Part shown: positions 26,035 to 32,327 of the stretch, one piece after another
Position numbering within the stretch: position 1 is the first letter of the stretch
Layout: each line of letters opens with the position of its first letter
NCBI GenBank assembly: GCA_902548045.1
Contig: CACCPR010000004.1
Span: 1-32,327, forward strand
Length of the DNA: 32,327 nt
Reading direction: 5' to 3'
Source of the DNA: an uncultured Pelagibacteraceae bacterium
GTDB lineage: Bacteria > Pseudomonadota > Alphaproteobacteria > Pelagibacterales > Pelagibacteraceae
Notes under the pieces: generated by a model
Database searches by the model: none
What the model was told of the DNA's origin: nothing
Seen by the model: the letters and a program-made list of their open reading frames with translations, nothing else
Position numbers and translations under genes: made by a program

Positions 26035-26040
26035 ATTATA
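26035..26040 (-). promoter_or_regulatory. Candidate -10 box for yajC-secD-secF
   Basis: A perfect TATAAT on the minus strand, 9 bases before the yajC ATG. The -35 match is poor (TTGTTT at 26056-26061 with 15-base spacing, or CTTGTT with 16). If used, the transcript would be essentially leaderless. Confidence 0.25.
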
Positions 26041-26072
26041 ATAAATGACTTAGTTAAACAAGAAAATAATAA

Positions 26073-27323
26073 TCAAATTTTATCTAAATTATTCATGTAT
26101 TTTTTTAAAATAAGTGGAATGTTTATTGATCCGTCTGGATTTTGATTATTTTCTAATAAAGCAACCATCAGCCTCCCGACAGCTAGACCGGAACCATTTA
26201 AAGTTCCTACAAATTCATTTCCATTTATAGTTTTACATTTTGCCCCCATTCTTCTGGACTGAAAAGTTCCGCAGGATGAACAACTAGAAATTTCTCGGTA
26301 TTTTTTTTCTGACGGTATCCAGCATTCTATATCAAACGTTTTTTCTGCACTAAATCCCATATCCCCAGAAGATAGCAAAATTACTTGATAAGGAATTTCT
26401 AATTTCTTTAAAATTTCCTCTGCACAATTAAGCATTCGATCAAGTTCGCTTAGGCAATTTTTTTCCTCTACTATACTTACAAGCTCTACTTTGTAAAATT
26501 GGTGCTGTCGTATCATCCCTTTAGTATCCTTTCCGTAACTACCAGCTTCTTTTCTAAAACACGGAGTGGAGGCAACGAATCTAAGTGGAAGTTCATTTTT
26601 TTCAAGATTTGATTTTCTTACAAGATTAGTAAGCACAACTTCAGCAGTAGGTATTAAAAATTTCCTTTCAGTTGTATCACTTAGTTTAATTTCAAATTGA
26701 TCATCTTCAAATTTAGGAAGCTGGCCAGTTCCAAACATTACTTCATCACTTACAATTAGTGGCGGTGAAATTTCAGTATATTTAAATTCATTAATGTGAG
26801 TATCAAGCATAAAATTAATTAAGGCTCTTTCTAATAAAGCAAATTTATCTCTTAAAACAACAAACCTTGATCCAGATAATTTTGTAGATGTATCAAAATC
26901 TATACCCTTGTTCTTTTTGCCAAGTTCTACATGTGATTTTATATCAAAGGTAAAATTTTTTATTTTTCCGACCTTTTTGATCAGTTTATTTGTTTTTTCA
27001 TCTTTGCCTATTGGAACATCATTTTTTGCTAAATTCGGTAGAAATGATACAATTTTATCAATTTTAATTTGAGTTTTTTTTTGTTCTTGAGAAATTTCTT
27101 GAATCTTATTTGAAATTTTCTTTGATTTATCAAAGTTTAATTTATCTTTAGACTTTGATAATATTTTTTTTTCCTGCTCTAATAATTCTTTTTTGGATAT
27201 TAATTCTCTATTTTTATTATCTATTTCTGAAAATTTGTTAGTATCAAAATCATAATTTCTATCTTTAAACTTTTTTTTAAAGACTTCTAAGTTTTTCCTA
27301 AGTTCTTTTAAATTATGTTTTTT
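26073..27323 (-). CDS. serS: Seryl-tRNA synthetase, no recognisable start codon
   Basis: A continuous frame of 417 codons (with stop) covers a full SerRS: N-terminal residues HNLKELRKNLEVF, a Lys/Glu-rich two-stranded coiled-coil arm that binds tRNA-Ser (about 30-100), KLSGSRFVVLRDKFALLERAL, and the class II core with motif 2 (CFRKEAGSYGKDTKGMIRQHQF) and motif 3 (NGSGLAVGRLMVALLEN). However, the frame runs straight from the tatC TAG stop as TAG AAA AAA CAT AAT TTA AAA, and no ATG, GTG or TTG occurs in frame until an ATG at 26810, inside the catalytic domain. That internal start would give a 245-residue protein without the tRNA-binding arm. SerRS proteins usually begin Met-His/Leu-Asp at this point, so the Met codon seems to be missing. 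Loss of two bases (TG from AAAAAATGCATAAT) would give exactly what is seen. Confidence 0.88.
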   Translation of the reverse strand, partial: KKHNLKELRKNLEVFKKKFKDRNYDFDTNKFSEIDNKNRELISKKELLEQEKKILSKSKDKLNFDKSKKISNKIQEISQEQKKTQIKIDKIVSFLPNLAKNDVPIGKDEKTNKLIKKVGKIKNFTFDIKSHVELGKKNKGIDFDTSTKLSGSRFVVLRDKFALLERALINFMLDTHINEFKYTEISPPLIVSDEVMFGTGQLPKFEDDQFEIKLSDTTERKFLIPTAEVVLTNLVRKSNLEKNELPLRFVASTPCFRKEAGSYGKDTKGMIRQHQFYKVELVSIVEEKNCLSELDRMLNCAEEILKKLEIPYQVILLSSGDMGFSAEKTFDIECWIPSEKKYREISSCSSCGTFQSRRMGAKCKTINGNEFVGTLNGSGLAVGRLMVALLENNQNPDGSINIPLILKKYMNNLDKI

Positions 27324-28070
27324 CTAATTATTATTTTTTTTTTTTTCTGTAAATTTAACTGTTATTATAGACAATTCATAAAGTAACAACAAAGGTATAG
27401 CTAGGCCAATTTGTGTAATCGGGTCAGGAGGTGTTAATATTGCAGCTATTGTAAAAATAATAACTATTACATATCTTCTAGTTTTTTTTAAATAATTTGA
27501 ATTTACTATTCCAATTCTTGCTAACAAATTTAACAATATAGGTAACTGAAAGCTTATACCAAAAGCAAATATTAACCTCATAATTAGAGATAAATATTCA
27601 TTTACCTTAGCTTCTAATTGAATTGGTAAACTTGTTGATGATCCTGAAGTCTCAAAAGATAAAAAAAATTTAATTGCCAGTGGCATAACCAAATAATAAA
27701 CCAACAATCCGCCTAATAAAAAAAGGATTGGTGTAAATATTAAGTAAGGTAAAATTGCTTTTTTTTCATTTTTATATAGTCCTGGCGCAATAAATTTATA
27801 AATTTGTATTAATATTATTGGACTGCCTATAAAAATTGCTGCAAAAAAAGCTACTTTTAGATAAGTTATAAATGTTTCATGTAAGGCAGTAAAAATTAAT
27901 CTTCTAGAATTTTGATCATCTTTTACTGCATTAGCGTAGGGTTCTACTAAAAAATTATATATTTGTTCAGCAAAGGTATAAGAAATAACAAAAACCACTA
28001 TAACAAAAATAATTGATTTGATAAGTCGAGAGCGCAATTCAACAAAATGACTTGTAAATGAATTAGTCAT
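27324..28070 (-). CDS. tatC: Twin-arginine translocase subunit TatC
   Basis: Membrane core of the Tat system, which recognises twin-arginine signals. Six hydrophobic segments. The N-terminal SFTSHFVELRSRLIKS contains the conserved H-x-x-E-L-R-x-R-L signal-binding motif; FKFIAPGLYKNEK-type and FGISFQLPILLNLLARIG segments follow. I chose ATG at 28070, which places MTNSF directly before this motif and overlaps tatB by 8 bases; an ATG at 28088 would add six residues. The C-terminus is encoded by a run of 13 A residues (27334-27346 on the plus strand as T). The stop is TAG at 27324-27326, and serS continues in the same frame directly after it. Confidence 0.95.
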   Translation of the reverse strand: MTNSFTSHFVELRSRLIKSIIFVIVVFVISYTFAEQIYNFLVEPYANAVKDDQNSRRLIFTALHETFITYLKVAFFAAIFIGSPIILIQIYKFIAPGLYKNEKKAILPYLIFTPILFLLGGLLVYYLVMPLAIKFFLSFETSGSSTSLPIQLEAKVNEYLSLIMRLIFAFGISFQLPILLNLLARIGIVNSNYLKKTRRYVIVIIFTIAAILTPPDPITQIGLAIPLLLLYELSIITVKFTEKKKNNN

Positions 28071-28296
28071 TAGTTTTATTTTTTTCAATATTATCTTTTT
28101 TATTATTAACTTCTTTTTCTACATCGATTTCATCTGCGACTGAGGAAACCTCTCTTTGAAAATTACTAAACATGTTTTTTATTTTCCCTACATATGATCC
28201 AATTTTTTTCAATGCAATTGGAAATTCTTTGGGTCCTAAGACTAAAATGGCTATAATTACAACTGCCAATATCTCTAACCAACCTATTTGAGGCAT
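28063..28296 (-). CDS. tatB: Twin-arginine translocase subunit TatB
   Basis: 77 residues. A single N-terminal helix with MPQIGWLEILAVVIIAILVLGPKEFP, the Glu in the membrane segment and the GPKEFP hinge being TatB hallmarks. An amphipathic helix (KKIGSYVGKIKNMFSNFQREV) and a charged tail follow. It is shorter than E. coli TatB (171), as is common in small genomes. It lies 6 bases after tatA and overlaps tatC, with which it forms the substrate receptor. Confidence 0.93.
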   Translation of the reverse strand: MPQIGWLEILAVVIIAILVLGPKEFPIALKKIGSYVGKIKNMFSNFQREVSSVADEIDVEKEVNNKKDNIEKNKTND

Positions 28297-28302
28297 TTAA
28301 GA

Positions 28303-28503
28303 TTAACTATTTTTTGAATTTGAATTGTCTGAATCGTCCTTGTTCTCCTCACTGCTTGAAGAATTATCATCAGACATACCCTTTTTAAAGCTCTTAATAC
28401 CCTTAGCAAGATCACCCATTATGCTTGAGATTTTTCCTTTACCGAAAAGAATGACAATTAAAATCGCAATTATTATAATACCTGTCCAACCAATATTTCC
28501 CAT
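28303..28503 (-). CDS. tatA: Twin-arginine translocase subunit TatA
   Basis: 66 residues. N-terminal helix [20 protein letters not shown] followed by the FGKGKIS hinge (Phe-Gly conserved) and the amphipathic [15 protein letters not shown] helix, ending in an acidic Ser/Asp/Glu tail. TatA oligomers form the conducting part of the Tat system. A 40-base spacer separates it from scpB, long for this run, and the sequence TATATAAAT within it could be a -10 region for tatABC. Confidence 0.95.
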   Translation of the reverse strand: MGNIGWTGIIIIAILIVILFGKGKISSIMGDLAKGIKSFKKGMSDDNSSSSEENKDDSDNSNSKNS

Positions 28504-28543
28504 ATGTTATTTATATACAATAATCTTAGTTAAATAAATATCT

Positions 28544-29230
28544 TTATTCTTCATTTTCTGGAGACTTGTTGATCACGTCTTCAATATCGTCATAAATATT
28601 ATGTTTATCAGATAGTGACTGCTCTTTAAAAAACTTTCCAGTACCAAATATTGATCTGTCAATGGTTGAGCTATCTATTAAACCAGCTGAACTCAATTCA
28701 TCAATAGTGGGTAAATCAGATAATTTTTGAATATTAAAATGATTTAAAAAATTTTCTGTTGTAGCATATTGAATTGGCTTACCTGGAACATCTTTTCTTC
28801 CTGCTGGTCTTACCCAATCAAGCTCTAACAAGATTTCTAGAGTATTGGAGGCAAATGAAACCCCTCTAATTTCCTCGATTTCAGATCTAGTAACAGGTTG
28901 ATGATAAACAATTATAGAAAGAGTTTCTATTGTGGCTTTGGATAACTTTTTTTGAGTAGATTTTTGAAGAGACATTAATTTTGATAAATCTTCTGCTGTT
29001 CTAAAAGACCATTTATCTCTTATACAAATTAAGTTGATGCCTCTATTTTTGTAATTATCTTGAATTTTTAGTAAAATTTTTTTAATATTTCTATTATTTT
29101 CAAGCCTTTTTTCTATAGTTTCAACATCTAATGGCTCTGAAGCTGCGAATAAAATTGCCTCAACTTCCCGTTCAAGTTTTGAAATATTTGAGGGAAAAGA
29201 TATTATATTATTTTTATTTTTACTTTTCAT
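28544..29230 (-). CDS. scpB: Segregation and condensation protein B
   Basis: 228 residues. Two winged-helix domains typical of ScpB: VEAILFAASEPLDVETIEKRL at the start and KATIETLSIIVYHQPVTRSEIEEIRGV in the second, followed by WVRPAGRKDVPGKPIQYATTENFL. ScpB is the kite subunit of the SMC-ScpAB condensin, which organises and separates the chromosome. A divergent acidic tail ends the protein. It overlaps scpA by 4 bases, matching their need for coordinated production. Confidence 0.95.
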   Translation of the reverse strand: MKSKNKNNIISFPSNISKLEREVEAILFAASEPLDVETIEKRLENNRNIKKILLKIQDNYKNRGINLICIRDKWSFRTAEDLSKLMSLQKSTQKKLSKATIETLSIIVYHQPVTRSEIEEIRGVSFASNTLEILLELDWVRPAGRKDVPGKPIQYATTENFLNHFNIQKLSDLPTIDELSSAGLIDSSTIDRSIFGTGKFFKEQSLSDKHNIYDDIEDVINKSPENEE

Positions 29231-29967
29231 GGGCTAAATTTTTTTATCATTATTTTGTCAAACATTTTATCTTGTTGGATTTTAATAGTACCTTCTTTTG
29301 TTAATTCTAAACTTGCTGCAAAAATACCTGACAATCCAGTTTTTTTCATTTTCTTATTTATATAAAACTTAGGTATTAATTTATTTATATTAGTCCAACT
29401 TATAATTTGATCTAAATTATTTTTAATTAATTTTGCTCCTTCCTCTACGGAAAATACCGGTAGCTTTGGGATGTTTATGGTTTGGAACGTCTTTTGTGTT
29501 TGAATATTAGAGTAAGTCTTTAAAAGTTCATATAGCGAAATATCATATACAGGAGTATTAATGGATCGAATTCCACCTTTCATTCCTCTAGTAAATATAT
29601 TTACTCCCAATCTTTTTTTTTGTAACATTTGATCAGAAAGTATTCTTATTAATTCTAATTTTTTTAATTGTAATTTTAATTTTTCGGCAACCTCTTGGGC
29701 TTTAAAATCATCTTTTTCATCGTCAGGTAATAAAAGTTTTGATTTCAAGTAAGCTAACCAGGTTGCCATCAACAAATATTCTGAAGCAACTTCTAAATTT
29801 AAACTTTCACTTTCTTTTATAAAATTTAAAAATTGATCTGCCAGCTTGGTTATAGAAATTTCAGCTAAGTCCACTTTTTGAGTCTTGGCTAAATCCAATA
29901 AAACCTCTAAAGGTCCACTATAATTAGGTATATTAATATCAATTTTATTAAGATTATCTGATTCCAT
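29227..29967 (-). CDS. scpA: Segregation and condensation protein A
   Basis: 246 residues. Kleisin subunit bridging SMC heads. The N-terminal YSGPLEVLLDLAKTQKVDLAEISITKLADQFL and EYLLMATWLAYLKSKLLLP are the conserved SMC-binding part; a middle region (QTFQTINIPKLPVFSVEEGAKLI) links to a C-terminal winged helix ending with LELTKEGTIKIQQDKMFDKIMIK. The order nagZ-scpA-scpB-tatA is typical of alphaproteobacteria. It starts 9 bases after the nagZ stop. Confidence 0.95.
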   Translation of the reverse strand: MESDNLNKIDINIPNYSGPLEVLLDLAKTQKVDLAEISITKLADQFLNFIKESESLNLEVASEYLLMATWLAYLKSKLLLPDDEKDDFKAQEVAEKLKLQLKKLELIRILSDQMLQKKRLGVNIFTRGMKGGIRSINTPVYDISLYELLKTYSNIQTQKTFQTINIPKLPVFSVEEGAKLIKNNLDQIISWTNINKLIPKFYINKKMKKTGLSGIFAASLELTKEGTIKIQQDKMFDKIMIKKFSP

Positions 29968-29976
29968 TATCCAATT

Positions 29977-30921
29977 TTATATTAAAAATTTGTAAATTTC
30001 TGATGTTTTTTTTGAAGTAAATTTGTCTATAAATGGCACTTCTTTTATCAATCTATAAGTGTCTTTATACTTTCCAGCACAATATAAAACTAAGTTACAA
30101 CCTGCAGACAATGATTTTTTAGCATTCGTAATCAAATCATACTTGAGTGCCTTCATTGAAATATCATCTGAGATCAATATACCCTTAAAACCAATTTTTT
30201 TACGAATAATCTGAGAAATTATTTTTTTGGAAAAAGTTGCAACATTTTTTTGGTCAATGTTCTCATATAATATATGTGCAGTCATTGCAATTTTTGAAGG
30301 GTTTGATTTGAATGGATAAAAATCTATCTTATCTAAATTTTTTAAGTCTAATCTTACTTTTGGCATTCCTACATGACTGTCTATTGAAGCACAACCGTGG
30401 CCAGGTATATGCTTTACTACTGTAATTAGATTGTTTTTTTCATATTGTTTGACACAAAATAAACCTAATTTTTTAACTATTTTTGGATTTTTTGAAAAAC
30501 TCCTATTTCCTATAATTTTACTAGTGTTTTTTCTTAATACATCTAAAACTGGAACAGTGTTTATGTTAACTCCTATTTTTTTTAAAAAAAATGACAAATT
30601 TTTTATATACTTTTTGAAAAAAAATAAGCCGACCTTGCTATTATGTTGGTAAAGATCCCCGAATATCTTTTGATTAAAATTATTATTAATTATTCTACTT
30701 AGTCTTGCTACAGTACCTCCCTCTTCGTCAATCATAATAGGAAATTTATTATCTTTTGTTAATTTTCTTGCCTCCTTAATCAATAGTTTAGTTTGATTAA
30801 ATGATTTTATATTTCTTTTAAAAAGTATAAGTCCCCATGGATATTCGTTAGATAATAATTTTTTTTCGTTACTTGATAATTTGGTACCTTTTATACTTAT
30901 AATAATAGCTTTTTTTTTCAT
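29977..30921 (-). CDS. nagZ: Beta-N-acetylhexosaminidase NagZ (GH3 family)
   Basis: Cytoplasmic enzyme that removes GlcNAc from anhydromuropeptides during cell-wall recycling. 314 residues. GH3 features: PWGLILFKRNI, MIDEEGGTVARL, the mobile-loop motif KHIPGHG (170-176), DSHVGMP with the acid/base pair Asp181-His183, and the nucleophile in SDDISM (about 252). All are intact. The usual partners for recycling (ampG, anhydro-sugar kinase) are not in the window, but mltB and the other wall enzymes upstream provide its substrate pathway. It overlaps the 87-residue membrane protein gene by 4 bases. Confidence 0.95.
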   Translation of the reverse strand: MKKKAIIISIKGTKLSSNEKKLLSNEYPWGLILFKRNIKSFNQTKLLIKEARKLTKDNKFPIMIDEEGGTVARLSRIINNNFNQKIFGDLYQHNSKVGLFFFKKYIKNLSFFLKKIGVNINTVPVLDVLRKNTSKIIGNRSFSKNPKIVKKLGLFCVKQYEKNNLITVVKHIPGHGCASIDSHVGMPKVRLDLKNLDKIDFYPFKSNPSKIAMTAHILYENIDQKNVATFSKKIISQIIRKKIGFKGILISDDISMKALKYDLITNAKKSLSAGCNLVLYCAGKYKDTYRLIKEVPFIDKFTSKKTSEIYKFLI

Positions 30922-31181
30922 TCTATTTTAAATAAATTCCAAAAACTTCTTGGTTTATTGTCCTTAATTTCATCAGAATATGATGAGTTGAACTCGATAA
31001 CATTGCTAGTGTCATCTTTTAATACAGGTAGATTTGAAGATTTCGTTCTAATAATTGCCTCTATATTAGATCTATTGATATTTATACTTTTAATATTTTT
31101 GTTAGATGAATAATACTTAAAGATACTTAAAAAAAATAATATTATCAATCCAAAAAGAAAAAAATTAACTATTCTATACAT
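30918..31181 (-). CDS. Small single-pass membrane protein in the slot usually held by a SPOR protein
   Basis: 87 residues. One N-terminal membrane helix (IVNFFLFGLIILFFLSIF), then about 60 residues of Ser/Asn/Lys-rich low-complexity chain ending SFWNLFKIE, so an N-in, periplasmic-tail topology is likely. In other alphaproteobacteria a SPOR-domain protein lies between argS and nagZ. Here there is no room for a 70-residue SPOR fold. It may be a reduced relative that lost the domain or an unrelated protein; I do not recognise the family. The start shares one base with the argS stop and the end overlaps nagZ by 4 bases. Confidence 0.7.
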   Translation of the reverse strand: MYRIVNFFLFGLIILFFLSIFKYYSSNKNIKSININRSNIEAIIRTKSSNLPVLKDDTSNVIEFNSSYSDEIKDNKPRSFWNLFKIE

Positions 31182-32278
31182 TACATTTTACTTGGCAGAG
31201 AAACTCCTAAAATATCCATTCCTCTTTGTAATACTATAGAAATCAAAATAACTATAGCTAGAGTTCCTTTGCTTCTGATTTTTCCTTCTTTAATAAATTT
31301 GTAATTCTGATCCTCATTACCCTTACTCCAATAAGCGTGGAATAAAGTAGCAAGTTCATAAAGATAGTAAGGTATTCTGTGAGGCTCATATTTCGAAGAG
31401 GCTGCTTCTATAATTTTTGGCCATTCAAATATTTTTTTTAAAATTTTCACCTCATTGTCGTTCAAGTTTATTTCACTAGGTTTAAATATTATATTTGTAT
31501 CGATTTTTTGATTTAATGTTCTAAAAAGAGAACTTATTCTTGCAAATGAGTACTGAACATAAAAAACTGGATTTTCCTTATTTTTTTCTAAAACTTTGTT
31601 AAAATCAAAATCAAGTTCTACTTCATTACTTCTGTTGAGCATCATAAATCTTATTGAGTCTTTATCGACTTCATTTAACAAATCTTTTACAGAAATAAAA
31701 TCACCTGCTCTCTTAGACATTTTAAAAGGTTTTCCATTTTTATATAACTTTACTAATTGACAAACTTTACAATTTAACTTTACTTTATTTTTTGAAAGCG
31801 CGCTAACTGCAGCTGTTAATCTATTGATATAACCAGTATGATCTGCCCCTAAAACATTTATTAAAATCTCATGCTTTCTTTTGACTTTATCCATGTGATA
31901 AGCAACATCATTTGCAAAATAAGTCCAACTCCCGTCATTTTTTTGCATTGATCTATCTGCATCATCTCCAAATAAAGTTGATTTAAAAATTAACCTTTTT
32001 GTTTTTTTCCAATTTTTATCTTTTTCTCCTTTAGGTGGTTCTAAGTATCCATATTGAACATAATTATCCTTTTTAAGTTGGTTTATGGCTTTATCAACTA
32101 ATTTGTTTTTTACTAAATTGGTTTCTGAAAAAAAATTGTCATGCTTTATACCAAGTTTTTTCAAATCAGTTTTAATTAACTCCATAGAATATTTAAGAGA
32201 CTCCTTTTTCAATAAATCAAAAGAATCTTCAAAGTTTTTAAAATTGTGATTTTTATTTTTATTTAAAATTTTTTTGCC
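31181..32278 (-). CDS. argS: Arginyl-tRNA synthetase, C-terminal part only
   Basis: Charges tRNA-Arg. The visible part includes GYLEPPKGEKDK, WTYFANDVAYHMDKVKRKHEI, VLGADHTGYINRL, the KMSKR motif in GKPFKMSKRAGDF, RFMMLNRSNEVELDFDF, and the C-terminal anticodon-binding helices (NPVFYVQYSFARISS...EPHRIPYYLYELA) through the terminal SLPSKM. The HIGH motif and N-terminal domain are missing because the window ends. Convincing ArgRS sequence extends up to about 32278 (GKKILNKN...NFKNFED). The frame stays open to 32327, but the last 50 bases read better in another frame as exonuclease III, so the true upstream argS may be absent at this edge. Confidence 0.92.
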   Translation of the reverse strand, partial: GKKILNKNKNHNFKNFEDSFDLLKKESLKYSMELIKTDLKKLGIKHDNFFSETNLVKNKLVDKAINQLKKDNYVQYGYLEPPKGEKDKNWKKTKRLIFKSTLFGDDADRSMQKNDGSWTYFANDVAYHMDKVKRKHEILINVLGADHTGYINRLTAAVSALSKNKVKLNCKVCQLVKLYKNGKPFKMSKRAGDFISVKDLLNEVDKDSIRFMMLNRSNEVELDFDFNKVLEKNKENPVFYVQYSFARISSLFRTLNQKIDTNIIFKPSEINLNDNEVKILKKIFEWPKIIEAASSKYEPHRIPYYLYELATLFHAYWSKGNEDQNYKFIKEGKIRSKGTLAIVILISIVLQRGMDILGVSLPSKM

Positions 32279-32327
32279 AGGATCCAGCGAAATAATCCCA
32301 AAAAGTAAATTCTTGTTTAGTTTTGTT
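32268..32327 (-). pseudogene. Possible exonuclease III (xthA) fragment fused to argS at the window edge
   Basis: Reading from 32327 on the minus strand in a frame offset from argS gives NKTKQE then FTFWDYFAGSWQKN, and stops three codons later. F-T-F-W-D-Y-x-A-G-x-W-Q-K-N closely resembles the conserved segment just before the last active-site motif (N-x-G-x-R-I-D-H) of alphaproteobacterial XthA. That next motif is missing: the frame runs into argS at a run of seven A bases. The alternative is that this is simply divergent argS. The match is from memory of the family, not a search. Confidence 0.35.

Overview
The window is very AT-rich, gene-dense DNA with a core alphaproteobacterial gene order. 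Spacers are tens of bases at most and many genes overlap by 1 to 26 bases. The long block from mltB to an MBL hydrolase (mltB, rlpA-like, dacA, tmk, holB, metG, tatD), the ssb/uvrA and sdhE/recG divergent pairs, and argS-nagZ-scpA-scpB-tatABC-serS are all familiar from alphaproteobacteria. Together with small proteins and strong A+T bias this points to a streamlined marine lineage such as Pelagibacterales (SAR11) or a similar group. That assignment is inferred from layout and protein character, not from a search.

Layout. 1-439: partial gene for an exported Cys-containing protein. 508-584: tRNA-Pro, divergent from an overlapping trio (nhaA, a NifU/IscU-type scaffold, glutathione peroxidase; 659-2768). 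2758-10276: one long minus-strand run, from mltB at its upstream end through cell-wall genes, tmk, holB, metG, an interrupted tatD and an MBL hydrolase. 10365-10454: tRNA-Ser. 10455-12790: sdhE and recG, divergent. 12792-14324: DUF502 protein with a tiny membrane ORF in front, divergent from a Tat-type M48 lipoprotein. 14329-19658: minus-strand run ssb, gyrA, coaD, a periplasmic cyclophilin, tgt, tRNA-Lys. 19757-23273: uvrA and a PuuD-like membrane protein. 23276-32327: minus-strand run argS (partial), an 87-residue membrane protein, nagZ, scpA, scpB, tatA, tatB, tatC, serS, yajC, secD, secF.

Functional themes. Peptidoglycan turnover (dacA, mltB, rlpA-like, nagZ), protein export (yajC-secD-secF and tatABC, with a likely Tat substrate in the M48 protein), replication, repair and chromosome upkeep (holB, ssb, gyrA, uvrA, recG, scpA/B), translation (metG, serS, argS, tgt, three tRNAs), and redox or iron-sulfur upkeep (scaffold, peroxidase, sdhE). 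I saw no mobile element, CRISPR array, phage gene, toxin-antitoxin pair or obvious new multi-gene system.

The most notable signals are defects and deviations in core genes: an in-frame UGA at an invariant glycine of tatD; serS with no recognisable start codon; a right edge where argS-like sequence appears fused to an exonuclease III fragment; and a tgt lacking two of its four zinc ligands. The first three could all be sequencing or assembly artefacts, so they should be checked against reads before any biology is built on them.
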